In this document: positions 35,368-44,506 of the stretch, piece by piece | Layout: the number at the start of each line of letters is the position of its first letter | Position numbering within the stretch: position 1 is the stretch's first letter | From: an uncultured Clostridia bacterium | Lineage (GTDB): Bacteria; Bacillota; Clostridia; Oscillospirales; Feifaniaceae | Length of the DNA stretch: 64,000 nucleotides | Direction of reading: 5' to 3' | Assembly: GCA_944376235.1 (NCBI GenBank) | Contig: CALWCA010000004.1 | Coordinates: 171,774 to 235,773 of the forward strand | Translations under genes and position numbers: made by a program | Notes under the pieces: model-generated | Databases searched by the model: none | The model's input: only the letters and a program-made list of their open reading frames with translations | Told to the model about the DNA's origin: nothing

Positions 35368-35571
35368 GGATTGCGGCCGATATGGTTTTTTCAAGAGTTT
35401 TTCAAAAAGGTCTTTTGCGGCGGGCCGGGGGAAGGGCAGAGGAGCAAAGACGCTTTGAGGAGGGCGGGGGAGGCTCCCGGCGCAAAGGGGAGAGCAAAGC
35501 CCTCATGCGCGCCGCCCCTGCGCGCTGCCGGCTGCGGCCGTCAAAGCCCGGCAGGGGCGATGCCTGGCGGC

Positions 35572-36678
35572 TCAGGCGGCCTCGTTTTCTGCCGGCGCCG
35601 TTTTCCAGATGCGGATATAGCCCTCGTCTTGCAGGTGCTTGAGCACGATGAGCAAAATGGGCACCATGAACATGCCGAAGATGCCAAAGAAGTTGAGGCC
35701 GGTGTAGATGGCAAGCAGCGCCGCGATGGGGTGCAGGCCGATCGTGTTGCCCACCACGCGCGGCTCAAGCACCTGGCGCACCGCCGTGATAAAAGCGCAC
35801 AAAATGAGCAGCGAGATGCCCAGACGGATGTTGCCGAACAAAATGGCGATGATTCCCCAGGGGACAAGCACCGTCCCGCAGCCCAAAATGGGCAGAACAT
35901 CCACCAGGGCGATGATGGTGGCCAGCGTCATGGAGTAATCGACTCCGATGAGCAGAAAGCCGATTTCAAGCTCGAAGAAGGTGACAAGACAGATGATGCA
36001 GTAGGCCCGGATGAAGCGCACCACGGTCAGCTTGAAAAAGGAGATGGCCTCGGCCACGGCGCCCTGGGCAAAATCGGGCACCTGAAGCTGCAAAAAGGCG
36101 CGCAGGCCGTGGAAGTCCACCGAAAAGAGCAGGCAGCTTGCCAAAACGACCAGCGACAAAATTAAAATGGAGGGCAGCCGCATGGCGATGGCCGTCAGCG
36201 CCGACATGATGGGCATGGAGATTGAACCCAGCAGCGAGGGCAGCACGTCGATGACCGACAGCACAACCCGCTCGACATAGTCGGCAACGTAGGGCGGCAG
36301 CAGCGCAAACTGGCTTTCAAGCAGCTCGCCGAACTCCAGCAACTTTTCACTGATCAGGGCGTAGAGCGACGACCAGTTGTCAAGGAAGGTCGAGGTCTCG
36401 TAGGCCAGACGTGAGAAAATCACGATGAGCAGCCACGAGAAGAGCGCAAACAGGATGAGCAGCGCCACCGGGCTTGCAAAGCCGCGCTTGAAATGCAGCT
36501 TTTTTGTCATGAAGCCCACGAGCGGCTCGGCCATAAAGGCCACAAAGTAGGCAAACAGAAAGGGCATCATCCAGGGCAGCGCGTAGCAGATGAGGAAATA
36601 GACAATGCCAAAGACGGCCAGGAAAAAGGCCAGGTTAATCAGGAATGCGCGCTTTTTTTCAAGAGGGATTTTCTGCAC
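35572..36678 (-). CDS. AI-2E family transporter (YtvI-like permease)
   Basis: A 368-residue membrane protein of the AI-2E/PerM family with about seven or eight helices and a large amphipathic middle region (residues 130-210). The start is GTG 36678 with AAAAGGAGG seven bases upstream; the frame remains open to 36843 but that part is without a ribosome site. The conserved C-terminal VLEPRVVGNTIGLHPIAAL is typical. Family members export autoinducer-2 or act in Na+/H+ exchange; in spore formers a member is YtvI. The role here is undetermined. Confidence 0.87.
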   Translation of the reverse strand: MQKIPLEKKRAFLINLAFFLAVFGIVYFLICYALPWMMPFLFAYFVAFMAEPLVGFMTKKLHFKRGFASPVALLILFALFSWLLIVIFSRLAYETSTFLDNWSSLYALISEKLLEFGELLESQFALLPPYVADYVERVVLSVIDVLPSLLGSISMPIMSALTAIAMRLPSILILSLVVLASCLLFSVDFHGLRAFLQLQVPDFAQGAVAEAISFFKLTVVRFIRAYCIICLVTFFELEIGFLLIGVDYSMTLATIIALVDVLPILGCGTVLVPWGIIAILFGNIRLGISLLILCAFITAVRQVLEPRVVGNTIGLHPIAALLAIYTGLNFFGIFGMFMVPILLIVLKHLQDEGYIRIWKTAPAENEAA

Positions 36679-36757
36679 GAAACAACCTCCTTTTCTGAGC
36701 TGCCGGCAGAGCGCCGGGCGGGATGTCGAAAGAGGCCGGCAGATGGCGTCAAAGGGC

Positions 36758-36786
36758 TTGCATTTGTCTGCCGGTTGTGGTATAGT
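36758..36786 (+). promoter_or_regulatory. sigma-A promoter of ACT-domain gene (and thrB)
   Basis: TTGCAT (36758-36763), 17-base spacer, TATAGT (36781-36786). Start codon is 38 bases further. Confidence 0.7.
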
Positions 36787-36824
36787 TCGCAATAGAAAAA
36801 CAACTGTTGCCAGGAGGAAAACGA

Positions 36825-37274
36825 ATGAGTTTGTCGGGTTCAAAGGTCTATTACCTTGTGGAGGCTTCGGCTCTGCCTGAGGTTTACCATAAGGTCATCA
36901 AAACCAAGGAGCTGCTGGAATCGGGCCAGGTCGGCACCGTCAGCGAGGCGGTGGCGCAGACCGGACTGTCACGCAGCGCGTTTTACAAATACAAGGACGT
37001 GGTCTTTACCTTCCACGAAAAGTCGCAGGGCCGGGTGGTCAGCCTCTCGTTCACGCTGCGCGATGAGCCGGGCGTGGTGAGCGGGCTACTCAGCGTCTTT
37101 GCCAGGAGCGGCTGCAATGTGCTCACGCTGCACCAGGGGCTGCCCTCGGGCGGTACGGCCATTTTCACCGTCTCGGTCGAGACCCATAACGCCACCACGC
37201 CAAACGATGAGCTCATCGGCCTGCTGAGCGCCGTCAAGGGCGTGCTCGAATGCAAGGTGCTGGGCAGTGAATGA
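36825..37274 (+). CDS. ACT domain-containing protein (PheB/UPF0735 family)
   Basis: A 149-residue protein: N-terminal helix-turn-helix-like part (GQVGTVSEAVAQTGLSRSAF, residues 35-60) and a C-terminal ACT domain (70-145, DEPGVVSGLLSVFARSGCNV). Members of the UPF0735 family (Bacillus PheB) sit with threonine/homoserine genes and are thought to sense an amino acid. Here thrB follows at 165 bases. ATG with CAGGAGGAAAA upstream. Homoserine dehydrogenase, often between the two, is absent. Confidence 0.9.
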   Translation: MSLSGSKVYYLVEASALPEVYHKVIKTKELLESGQVGTVSEAVAQTGLSRSAFYKYKDVVFTFHEKSQGRVVSLSFTLRDEPGVVSGLLSVFARSGCNVLTLHQGLPSGGTAIFTVSVETHNATTPNDELIGLLSAVKGVLECKVLGSE

Positions 37275-37438
37275 CCATCCTCTTTCAGGCCGCCCGGGCG
37301 AAGGCCGGGGCAAACGGGCCATGCCGTCATATGGCATATTGCATATAGTATGAGTATACCAGAGCGGGCGGGGTTTGAAAAGAGGTTGTCTGCCGCTCTC
37401 ATTATATCAAATATGATAATTAGGTAGGGTGTTTTGAT

Positions 37439-38320
37439 ATGTATAAACTGCGTGTGCCGGCGTCGTCGGCCAACATCGGCTCGGGGTTTGACAGCATCGG
37501 CATTGCTCTCGATTTGTATAACTATGTCACCTTTGAGGAGGACGACAAAATCCTGGTCGAGTGTGAGGACGACGTTCCCAAGGACGGCACGAATCTCATT
37601 GTGGACACGGTCAGAAAGGTTTATGCGCAGGCGGGCAGAAGCTTTTGCGGCCTGCACGTCATCCAGGAAAACCACGTCCCCATGGTCAGGGGACTTGGCA
37701 GCAGCTCCACCTGCATCGCGGCGGGCGTGTCCATTGCGGGAAAGCTGATGGGCGACAACCTCTCCCTGCACGACAAGGTGACGCTGGCCGCCATGATCGA
37801 AGGCCATCCCGACAATGTCGCGCCCGCCCTGCTGGGCGGCTTCGTGGCCGCCGCGCTGGACCACGGGGAGGTCTACTATCAGCGCAAGGAGCTCGACCAC
37901 GACAGAATCGGCTTTGTGGCCGTTGTGCCGGACTTCAAGGTCAGCACCGAAAAGGCGCGCGCCGCGCTGCCCCGCGAGCTGCCTCTTCAGGACGCCGTTT
38001 ACAATCTGTCGCGCTCGGCCCTGCTCACCGCCGCCTTCCTGACCGAAAACTACGGGCTGCTGCGCATCGCCACCAAGGACAGGCTGCATCAGAGATACCG
38101 CCTGCAGCTCGTGAAGGGCGGGGAGGAAATCATGCGCAGGCTGCTTGAGCTGGGCGCCTACAGCAGCACCGTGAGCGGGGCGGGCCCCACCATTTTGGCC
38201 GCCGTCCCGGCGGGGGACAAGGTGGTGTATGAGGGCATTTTGCATTTCGTCAGAGAAACCTATCCCTCTTACGAGGTTTTGCGCCTTCAGGCCGACAATG
38301 CCGGCCTTGTCATCGTGTGA
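37439..38320 (+). CDS. thrB: Homoserine kinase
   Basis: A 293-residue GHMP kinase that phosphorylates homoserine in threonine synthesis. Motifs: N-terminal VPASSANIGSGFDSIGIALDL, the ATP-binding VRGLGSSSTCIAAGVSIAGK (near residue 85) and the C-terminal GAYSSTVSGAGPTILAA. ATG with AGGTAGGGTG upstream. Followed by a terminator that overlaps the promoter of the next gene. Confidence 0.95.
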   Translation: MYKLRVPASSANIGSGFDSIGIALDLYNYVTFEEDDKILVECEDDVPKDGTNLIVDTVRKVYAQAGRSFCGLHVIQENHVPMVRGLGSSSTCIAAGVSIAGKLMGDNLSLHDKVTLAAMIEGHPDNVAPALLGGFVAAALDHGEVYYQRKELDHDRIGFVAVVPDFKVSTEKARAALPRELPLQDAVYNLSRSALLTAAFLTENYGLLRIATKDRLHQRYRLQLVKGGEEIMRRLLELGAYSSTVSGAGPTILAAVPAGDKVVYEGILHFVRETYPSYEVLRLQADNAGLVIV

Positions 38321-38336
38321 CGGACACAGGGCCGGA

Positions 38337-38372
38337 AAAATGCCTTTGCAACCCTTGTTGCGAAGGCATTTT
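38337..38372 (+). terminator. Terminator of thrB
   Basis: AAAATGCCTT(T)GCAAC pairs with GTTGC(G)AAGGCATTTT, loop CCTT, with a U-G pair in the stem. Its 3' arm lies within the promoter of the next gene. Confidence 0.75.
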
Positions 38373-38383
38373 CATGGTATACT
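38355..38383 (+). promoter_or_regulatory. sigma-A promoter of the glycosyltransferase gene
   Basis: TTGTTG (38355-38360), 17-base spacer, TATACT (38378-38383). The -35 is in the loop/3' arm of the thrB terminator. Confidence 0.6.
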
Positions 38384-38484
38384 GAAAAAAGTCGGGGTCA
38401 AGACGGGCCCGGGTTTGCAGCCCTTGCCCCGGGGAAAAACAAAACCCCCTTTCGGGGAGAACGTACGGGCAAAAAGGAGAGTGG

Positions 38485-39222
38485 ATGCCCCTCATGCAGC
38501 AGATTTCCATTGGCGGGCTGAAGGTTCACAATGTTGATATGCGGCAGGCGGTGGAACGATGCCTGGAGCTGGCAGCCTCAGGCGGCGGCGCCGTCTATAC
38601 GCCAAACGCCGAAATGGCAAAGCTCGCGCTCGACGACCCGAGGTTTTGCGCCCTGCTCAACCGGGGCGATCTCGTGGTGCCCGACGGGGCGGGCGTGGTC
38701 CTGGCGGCAAAGCTGCTGGGCACTCCCCTTGCCGGCAAGGTGGCGGGTGTGGAACTGGCGCAAAACCTGCTGGCTCCCATGCAAAAGCAGGGGCTTTCAC
38801 TCTTCTTGTTTGGCGGAAAGCCCGGCGTGGCGCAGCGCGCGGCGCAGGCCCTCCATGCCAAATACCCTGAGCTTGCGGTGTGCGGCGTGGCCGACGGGTA
38901 TTTTGACGACGAGGCCCGGAGGGTGAGCCTCATCGTCCAAAGCGGGGCCGATGTGGTCTTTGTCTGCCTGGGCTCTCCCAAGCAGGAGTATTTTATCGAC
39001 GCGCACAGAAAAGAGTGCCGTGCCCTCATGCTGGGACTTGGCGGCACGCTGGATATCCTGGCGGGCGACGTGCAGCGCGCCCCCGCCTTCTTCGTTGAAC
39101 ACAATCTGGAATGGCTCTACCGGGGAGCCTTTGACGTGAAGCGCTGGAAGCGGCTCATGAAAATCCCCGCCTTTCTGGCCGACGTCTCACACCTCAGGCG
39201 CACGCACAAAAAAAGGGGTTAG
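38485..39222 (+). CDS. WecB/TagA/CpsF family glycosyltransferase
   Basis: A 245-residue GT26 enzyme that adds N-acetylmannosamine (or a similar sugar) to an undecaprenyl-diphosphate-linked GlcNAc, as TagA does in wall teichoic acid synthesis. Family motifs: VYTPNAEMAKLALDDP, VVPDGAGVVLAAKLLG, VFVCLGSPKQEYF and LEWLYRGAFDVKRWKRL. Start ATG 38485 follows AAAAAGGAGAG. No other teichoic-acid gene is adjacent, so the glycan is unknown. Confidence 0.92.
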   Translation: MPLMQQISIGGLKVHNVDMRQAVERCLELAASGGGAVYTPNAEMAKLALDDPRFCALLNRGDLVVPDGAGVVLAAKLLGTPLAGKVAGVELAQNLLAPMQKQGLSLFLFGGKPGVAQRAAQALHAKYPELAVCGVADGYFDDEARRVSLIVQSGADVVFVCLGSPKQEYFIDAHRKECRALMLGLGGTLDILAGDVQRAPAFFVEHNLEWLYRGAFDVKRWKRLMKIPAFLADVSHLRRTHKKRG

Positions 39223-39228
39223 CCTGCC

Positions 39229-39330
39229 ACGGGAGAGGGGGCTGCCGAGGGAAGGTTCCTGAGAGGGTTCCCGAGAGGGGGTTCCCGCGAGAGATTTCTA
39301 AGGGGGAGTTGAGAAAGAAGCTCCTGAGAG
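39229..39330. repeat. Degenerate G-rich repeats upstream of thyX
   Basis: Imperfect copies of units such as CCTGAGAGGGGTTCC and CGAGAGGGGGTTCCCG. Resembles in style the better-ordered repeats after thyX. No gene. Confidence 0.5.
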
Positions 39331-39434
39331 GGGCTGCTGCGACAGGGAGGGCAGGCCGATTGGCCCCTGCCTCCCATTGGAGGGCAGCCCGATGGATGTA
39401 TTGGCAAAATCCTTTACAGAAAGGGAGATGCACC

Positions 39435-40196
39435 ATGAAGGTCACACTGCTCACCCATACGCCCGAGCCCGAGCGGCTGGTTGCCTGCGCAGCCAAGCTG
39501 TGCTATTCGGCCAGCGATATCGAGTCGCTGCGCGAGGGGCTGGACGACGAAAAACGAGTTTCGAAATTTGTCGGCATGCTTGCCGAGATGGGGCATGAGA
39601 GCCCCATTGAGCACATGTCGTTCACCTTTGGCATTGAGGGGGTGTCGCGCTCGCTGCTGGCGCAGATCACGCGGCACCGCATGGCCTCCTACAGCGTCCA
39701 GAGCCAGAGATACGTCAGGGAGGGCGCCTTTGAGTTTGTGCTGCCCCCTGAAATCGAGAAAAACGAGAGGGCAAAGGAGATCTATCTGGAGGCCATGGCC
39801 CGCGACCAGCGCGATTACGACGAGCTGGCCGCCCTGCTCAAGCGTCAGCACACCGAGCGCCTGCTGGCAGAGGGCATGGAGCAAAAGGCCGCCGAAAAGG
39901 CCGCCGAAAAGCTGGCCATTGAGGACGCCCGCTTTGTGCTGCCAAACGCCTGCCACACAAAGCTCATCGTCACCATGAACGCCCGCTCGCTGCTCAATTT
40001 TTTCTCGCAGAGGTGCTGCAACAGGGCTCAGTGGGAAATCCGTGCCCTGGCCACCGAGATGCTGCGCCTGGTGCGCCGTGAGGCGCCCACCGTCTTCGCC
40101 AAGGCCGGGCCGCCCTGTCTGCGCGGCGCCTGCCCCGAGGGGAAAATGAGCTGCGGAAAGGCGCAGCAGGTGCGCCGTGCCTTTGAGGCCCTGTGA
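39435..40196 (+). CDS. thyX: Flavin-dependent thymidylate synthase ThyX
   Basis: A 253-residue FAD enzyme that makes dTMP from dUMP with methylene-THF and NAD(P)H. The ThyX signature RHRMASYSVQSQRY lies near residue 80; HESPIEHMSFTF and NARSLLNFFSQRCCNRAQWEIR are also family-typical. ATG 39435 follows AAGGGAG. The C-terminus adds a Cys-containing tail (PPCLRGACPEGKMSCG). The next gene, tmk, takes dTMP to dTDP, so the two form a thymidylate unit. No thyA in the window. Confidence 0.96.
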   Translation: MKVTLLTHTPEPERLVACAAKLCYSASDIESLREGLDDEKRVSKFVGMLAEMGHESPIEHMSFTFGIEGVSRSLLAQITRHRMASYSVQSQRYVREGAFEFVLPPEIEKNERAKEIYLEAMARDQRDYDELAALLKRQHTERLLAEGMEQKAAEKAAEKLAIEDARFVLPNACHTKLIVTMNARSLLNFFSQRCCNRAQWEIRALATEMLRLVRREAPTVFAKAGPPCLRGACPEGKMSCGKAQQVRRAFEAL

Positions 40197-40319
40197 GGAA
40201 GCCCTGAGGGAAGCCTTGTGAGGAAGCCCTGAGGGAAGCCCTGTGAGGGGAGCCTTGAGGGAAGCCCCGTGAGGGAAGCCTTGTGAGGAAGCCTGAAGGA
40301 AGCCTGAGGGAAGCCTTTG
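40195..40319. repeat. Tandem repeat between thyX and tmk
   Basis: About five imperfect units built from GAGGAAGCCCTGAGG and GAAGCCTTGT (roughly 25 bases for the first three copies, shorter afterwards), starting at the thyX stop codon. Ends 50 bases before tmk. No gene, no clear hairpin. Confidence 0.8.
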
Positions 40320-40369
40320 AGAGCGACAGATTTTGAGGGAGAACGCCCTGCGAGAGGAGAGAAACTGCC

Positions 40370-41035
40370 ATGGGCCGTCTTGCGGTGATTGACGGGCTGG
40401 ACGGATGCGGCAAGCAGACCCAGACCGAGCTTCTGGCAACCTGCCTGAGAGGGCAGGGCATTCCTGTAAAGAAAATCACCTTTCCTACATATACGAAGTC
40501 CTCGGCGCCCATCGAGCTCTACCTGTCGGGAGAGCTGGGAGCGCTTGACGAGGTCAACGTCTATGCCGCCTCCACCTTTTATGCCGTTGACCGCTACGCC
40601 TCCTTTTGCCGCGACTGGAGGGACGACTACAATGCCGGCAGGCTGGTGCTGACCGACCGGTATGTGACGGCAAACGTCATCCACCAGATGGGAAAGCTGC
40701 CAAGGGAGCGCTGGGAGGACTATCTGGAGTGGCTGTCGGATTTGGAATATACCCGCTTTGGGCTGCCAAGGCCAGACCTGGTGTTTTACCTTGAGCTGCC
40801 GCTTGAGACGGCAGACGCCCTGCTGGCCGGCCGCTATGCCGGGCAGCAGCACAAAAAGGATCTGCATGAGCGCGACAGGGCCTATCTGCGCCGGTGCCGC
40901 GAGACGGCGCAGTTTGCCGCGCAGCGTCTTGGCTGGCAGGTGGTGCACTGCGGCGACGGGGCCGGGGGCATCCGCCCGGCGCAGGACATTTCGCGCGAGC
41001 TGCGGCGCCTGCTGGGACAGACGCTGGGTCTGTGA
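40370..41035 (+). CDS. tmk: Thymidylate kinase
   Basis: A 221-residue dTMP kinase-like P-loop enzyme. Walker A-type GLDGCGKQTQ near residue 10, the DRY-type motif TDRYVTANVIHQMGK (about 100) and the LID-side LHERDRAYLRRCRE. The Gln after the P-loop Lys is as in several thymidylate kinases of this Clostridial type. ATG follows GCGAGAGGAGAG. Coupled by position to thyX. Confidence 0.9.
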   Translation: MGRLAVIDGLDGCGKQTQTELLATCLRGQGIPVKKITFPTYTKSSAPIELYLSGELGALDEVNVYAASTFYAVDRYASFCRDWRDDYNAGRLVLTDRYVTANVIHQMGKLPRERWEDYLEWLSDLEYTRFGLPRPDLVFYLELPLETADALLAGRYAGQQHKKDLHERDRAYLRRCRETAQFAAQRLGWQVVHCGDGAGGIRPAQDISRELRRLLGQTLGL

Positions 41036-41283
41036 GAGAAGAAGGCCGCTTTGCAAGGCGCGCCGGCTCCTGTGCAACGGCGGCGGCCGGGGCGTGCGGC
41101 GCAGTGCGTGGGCGTCCCTGCGCGCCTGCGCGGGAGCTGCGGCATTTGACGGCGGCGGCCGGGGCGTGACGGCCGGCGGCGTCGGGGCGGCGTTTGAAAC
41201 AGCGTCTTGCAAGCGGCCCCGACGGCATTTGGCAATGACATATCATCAAATCATCAAAAAAATTTTTGAGGTGAATTCTTTTT

Positions 41284-42180
41284 ATGCTGGATTTTCAGCC
41301 CGTGAAACTGGAGGACCAGGAACATATCGACAAAGACTTAACCCATGCCGCTACCAAGAACTACGACGAGTGCTTTGCCACACTCTACTCGTGGAAGGAC
41401 ACCTACCACGCCGCCTACGCCAGGACGCAGGGCTGCCTGCTGCTTCGTCTGGAGGAGGAGGGCAGGCCCGGCTTTATCCCGCCCGTGGGAGCCGGCGACT
41501 TCACGGCGGCCATGAGGGAGCTCATGCGCAGCCAGAAAGAAAAGGGCGAGCCGCTTGTCATGATCAGCGTGACCGACGAGAGCAGGGCGCGCCTGGAGGG
41601 AGCCTTCCCGGGGCAGTTTACCTTTGAGCACCGCCGGGATCTCGACGACTATATCCATTTGACGGCGTCGCTCGGGGAGCTCAAGGGAAAGGATTTTCAC
41701 GGCAAGCGGGGACATGTCAAAAAATTCACCACGCTCTACAATTACGAATACCGTCCCATGACGCCCGAGCTGGTGCCCGCCGTGCTCGAGATGAATACCG
41801 CGTGGTGCCGTGGGCATTCCTATGACGACGACGATGCCGCGCGTCACGAAAAGCTGGCGGCAGAGCTGCTGCTGCGCAATTTTGAGGCCCTGCACGTCGA
41901 GGGCGGCGCGCTGCTGGTGGACGGCAGGGTGGTGGCCGCCTCGGCAGGCACCCCTCAGTTTTCGGGCAGCGACACCATCGTGGTGCACTTCGAAAAGGGG
42001 CTGACCGAGTATGAGGGCATCTATTCGGCCATCTGTCATTTCTTTATGAAGGATTGCAGCAGCCGGTATACTTACGCCAACCGCGAGGAGGACATGGGCA
42101 TCCCCGGGCTGCGCAAGTCCAAGCTGTCGTATTATCCCGAGCTGATTTTGACAAAGTATGAGGCCCTTTGGCAGGGATGA
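41284..42180 (+). CDS. DUF2156 (phosphatidylglycerol lysyltransferase-type) protein
   Basis: A 298-residue soluble protein of the DUF2156 family, two GNAT-like folds related to the C-terminal domain of the aminoacyl-phosphatidylglycerol synthase MprF, but lacking membrane helices. Landmarks: LYSWKDTYHAAYARTQG, KGKDFHGKRGHVKKFTTLYN, and the C-terminal YTYANREEDMGIPGLRKSK. ATG follows GAGGTGA. Many Clostridia carry stand-alone copies of unknown substrate. A GC-rich spacer of about 250 bases precedes it; the next gene is also an acyltransferase. Confidence 0.85.
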   Translation: MLDFQPVKLEDQEHIDKDLTHAATKNYDECFATLYSWKDTYHAAYARTQGCLLLRLEEEGRPGFIPPVGAGDFTAAMRELMRSQKEKGEPLVMISVTDESRARLEGAFPGQFTFEHRRDLDDYIHLTASLGELKGKDFHGKRGHVKKFTTLYNYEYRPMTPELVPAVLEMNTAWCRGHSYDDDDAARHEKLAAELLLRNFEALHVEGGALLVDGRVVAASAGTPQFSGSDTIVVHFEKGLTEYEGIYSAICHFFMKDCSSRYTYANREEDMGIPGLRKSKLSYYPELILTKYEALWQG

Positions 42181-42774
42181 CCGCCCTTTTTTCGGGGAAA
42201 TCCTGCGGGAAGGAGCCTGCGGGCAAGAGGCCGCAGGCCCAAAGGGGATTTTTGTGCGGGAGATTCTCCGAAAGCCGGGGGGATCCTTTGGGGAGAGCCC
42301 GAGGCCCCCGGGAGAATCCCAAAGGAGGCCCACGGGCGTGCATTGTGGGAGGAGATTGCCGGAAGGGGCCCCGGGGAGAAGCCCCTTATTGGGAAGAAAT
42401 TTTTGAAAAGCTCTCCGGAAGAGGCCTTGAAGAGGGCCCCTTTGAGCTCCTGAAAGGCCGCAGGGCCGAAGGGGCGGCCCTGCGGAAGAGACGCTGCGGC
42501 GCAGAGGGGGCGAATCTGCAACTTTTTTGTCTGCGCTGCGTCTGAAATGGGAAGAGAAGGCAAAAGAGCCCGGCGCTGCGGCGGGGCCGGACGGGATCAG
42601 CCGTCCGCCCCGGTGCGCAGCCCTGCCGGTCCGCCTCAGCGGGCCGGCGGCCGCAGCGCCGGGCGCTTTAAGCGCCCTGAATCATCCGTCATGCCTGCCG
42701 GGCACTTCCCGGTCTCAGAGGGAGCCATCCCTTTTGGAGCAGATCACCTTATCATCCGAGAGGAGGTGGAGCAA
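42181..42774. other. GC-rich spacer with inverted repeats
   Basis: No gene with a ribosome site. Contains TCCTTTGGG (42287-42295) and, about 30 bases on, its complement CCCAAAGGA, plus many GGGAGAATCC-like and GAAGCC-like words that recall the repeats around thyX. Confidence 0.5.
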
Positions 42775-43818
42775 ATGCTCACCACCTTGCAAATCAATCC
42801 GGCCAGCGCCAGCGTGGAGCTGACGGGGCTGTGGAACCGAACCTTTGGCGACGATCCCGCCGCCATCTATGCCTTTTACCGGCAATTTTCCAATCATATG
42901 GACGTCATGGTGCAGATGGACGAGCGCGAGCGCATCCTCAGCGCGGCGCACTTTTTGCCTGTGGGGTATCACTATTTTCACGGAGAATGGAAAGGTTCTT
43001 ACCTTTACGCCGCCATGACCGACGAATCCATGCGCGGACAGGGCCTGATGAGCCAGCTCATGCGTCTGCGCATGCAGAAGGGGGCCTCGGAGGGGGAGCT
43101 CTTCCTGTGCACGCTGCCGGCCGAGGCCGAGCTCTACGACTATTACGCGCGCTTTGGCATGGTGCCGCTCTTTGCGCTGCACCGCGCCACCATGACGCGC
43201 CGTCAGCTCATGGAAAAAAAGCTGACGCTCTGCTTTGAGAGCAAGGCCTCTCCCTCCTTTGCCTATGCGTCGACCTATGCGCGGCGGGAGTTCACGGTTG
43301 TAAAGGACAAACGCTTTATTGACTATACCGCCTACGACAACGAGATGGCGGGAGGCGTGTTTGGCTCGGTCTATGCGGGCTACTATTTTGCACGGCCTCT
43401 TGGGGAGGACACCGTTTACGTCAAGGAGCTTTTCCTGCACGGGGACAACTTCCCGCACTTTGCGGCGGCGCTGCTGCGCCGCTTCCCCAAGGCGGGCAGC
43501 TTTGTGTTTGACTTTTGCCCGGGGGAGTGCCCCGAGGGCGTGGACTATATCGAGGTGCAGGCGGGCTGTGCGCGTCTTCTGGACGTGGCCGGCGCGCTCA
43601 AAAGCTATGCGGCAAGGCACCGGGATTTGAGCATGAGCTTTTTCCTGGAGGACCCTGTGATTGAGGGCAACACGGGGGGATACTCCCTGCGGGGGGGCAT
43701 GGTCAAAAAGACCGAGCAAAGGGGTGAGCTTGCCCCCATGAGCGTGGAGGAGCTCACCCGTCTGCTCATGACCGACGGGGGACGGGGCGTTCCCTACATG
43801 AACATGATGCTGGACTAG
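42775..43818 (+). CDS. GNAT family N-acetyltransferase
   Basis: A 347-residue acetyltransferase. Residues 40-130 contain a GNAT fold with acetyl-CoA loop DESMRGQGLMSQLMRLRM; the C-terminal half (AGYYFARPLGEDTVYVKEL...) looks like a second GNAT or SCP2-like domain, as in Eis-type enzymes. ATG 42775 follows AGGAGGTGGA; the longer open frame from 42547 has no ribosome site. Substrate unknown. The next gene starts 12 bases later, so the two are probably co-transcribed. Confidence 0.83.
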   Translation: MLTTLQINPASASVELTGLWNRTFGDDPAAIYAFYRQFSNHMDVMVQMDERERILSAAHFLPVGYHYFHGEWKGSYLYAAMTDESMRGQGLMSQLMRLRMQKGASEGELFLCTLPAEAELYDYYARFGMVPLFALHRATMTRRQLMEKKLTLCFESKASPSFAYASTYARREFTVVKDKRFIDYTAYDNEMAGGVFGSVYAGYYFARPLGEDTVYVKELFLHGDNFPHFAAALLRRFPKAGSFVFDFCPGECPEGVDYIEVQAGCARLLDVAGALKSYAARHRDLSMSFFLEDPVIEGNTGGYSLRGGMVKKTEQRGELAPMSVEELTRLLMTDGGRGVPYMNMMLD

Positions 43819-43830
43819 AGGGGCCGGGAC

Positions 43831-44451
43831 ATGACCGAAAAAGAGCGAAAAAGAGAGCTGCGCCGTCTGCTGACGGCCCGCAGCGCCGCCATGGACCCCG
43901 CGCTGCGCAGGCAGTGTGGGGAGGCGGCCTGCCTGCGGCTGCTGCAAAGCGGCCTATGGGAGAAGGCTTCCGGCGTGCTGCTGACCGCATCCACGCCGCA
44001 GGAGCTTGACACCGCCCCCCTGCTGCGCGCCGCCCTCTTACAGGACAAGCCCCTCTTTTTACCCAAATGCAGGGGCAAGAGCATGGATTTTTTCGGGCTG
44101 CGCAGCCTGTCCGAGCTGCGTCCGGGCGCCTTCGGGCTGCTCGAGCCGCCCGACGAGCGGCCGCTTGAGCCCATGCCGGGCCTGCTTGCGGTGGTGCCGG
44201 CGCTGGCCTGTGACAAAAGGGGAATCCGCCTGGGAAAGGGCGGCGGGTACTACGACAGGTTCTTGAGCGGCTTTGAGGGCGCCACGGCCTGCCTGGTTTT
44301 GGAGCAGATGCTGTTTGACGCACTGCCGCGCGAGCCCCACGACGCTGCCGTGCGCTATCTGTTTACCCAGCAGCGCACCATTGATACGGCAGATGTGCGG
44401 CAGCTCCGGCCGGTCCCGCCGGCCCGGCGCGGGAGGGCCTGTCCGGTTTGA
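43831..44451 (+). CDS. 5-formyltetrahydrofolate cyclo-ligase
   Basis: A 206-residue ATP-dependent enzyme that turns 5-formyl-THF into 5,10-methenyl-THF. Family motifs: N-terminal KRELRRLLTARSAAM, VPALACDKRGIRLGKGGGYYDRFL (read as two parts; GKGGGYYDRFL is the substrate/ATP loop, near 145). Start ATG has GAGGGGCC upstream. The C-terminal 15 residues are Arg/Pro-rich. Folate supply fits with thyX nearby. Confidence 0.93.
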   Translation: MTEKERKRELRRLLTARSAAMDPALRRQCGEAACLRLLQSGLWEKASGVLLTASTPQELDTAPLLRAALLQDKPLFLPKCRGKSMDFFGLRSLSELRPGAFGLLEPPDERPLEPMPGLLAVVPALACDKRGIRLGKGGGYYDRFLSGFEGATACLVLEQMLFDALPREPHDAAVRYLFTQQRTIDTADVRQLRPVPPARRGRACPV

Positions 44452-44454
44452 GGC

Positions 44455-44490
44455 GGGAAGCAATGTGGCCGTCCGGCCACACTGCTTCCC
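44455..44490. terminator. Shared terminator between convergent genes
   Basis: GGGAAGCAaTGTGGCC pairs with GGCCACAcTGCTTCCC around a CGTCC centre. It separates the cyclo-ligase gene from the convergent tiny minus-strand gene. Confidence 0.7.
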
Positions 44491-44506
44491 TCGGTGATGC
44501 ACTGGA

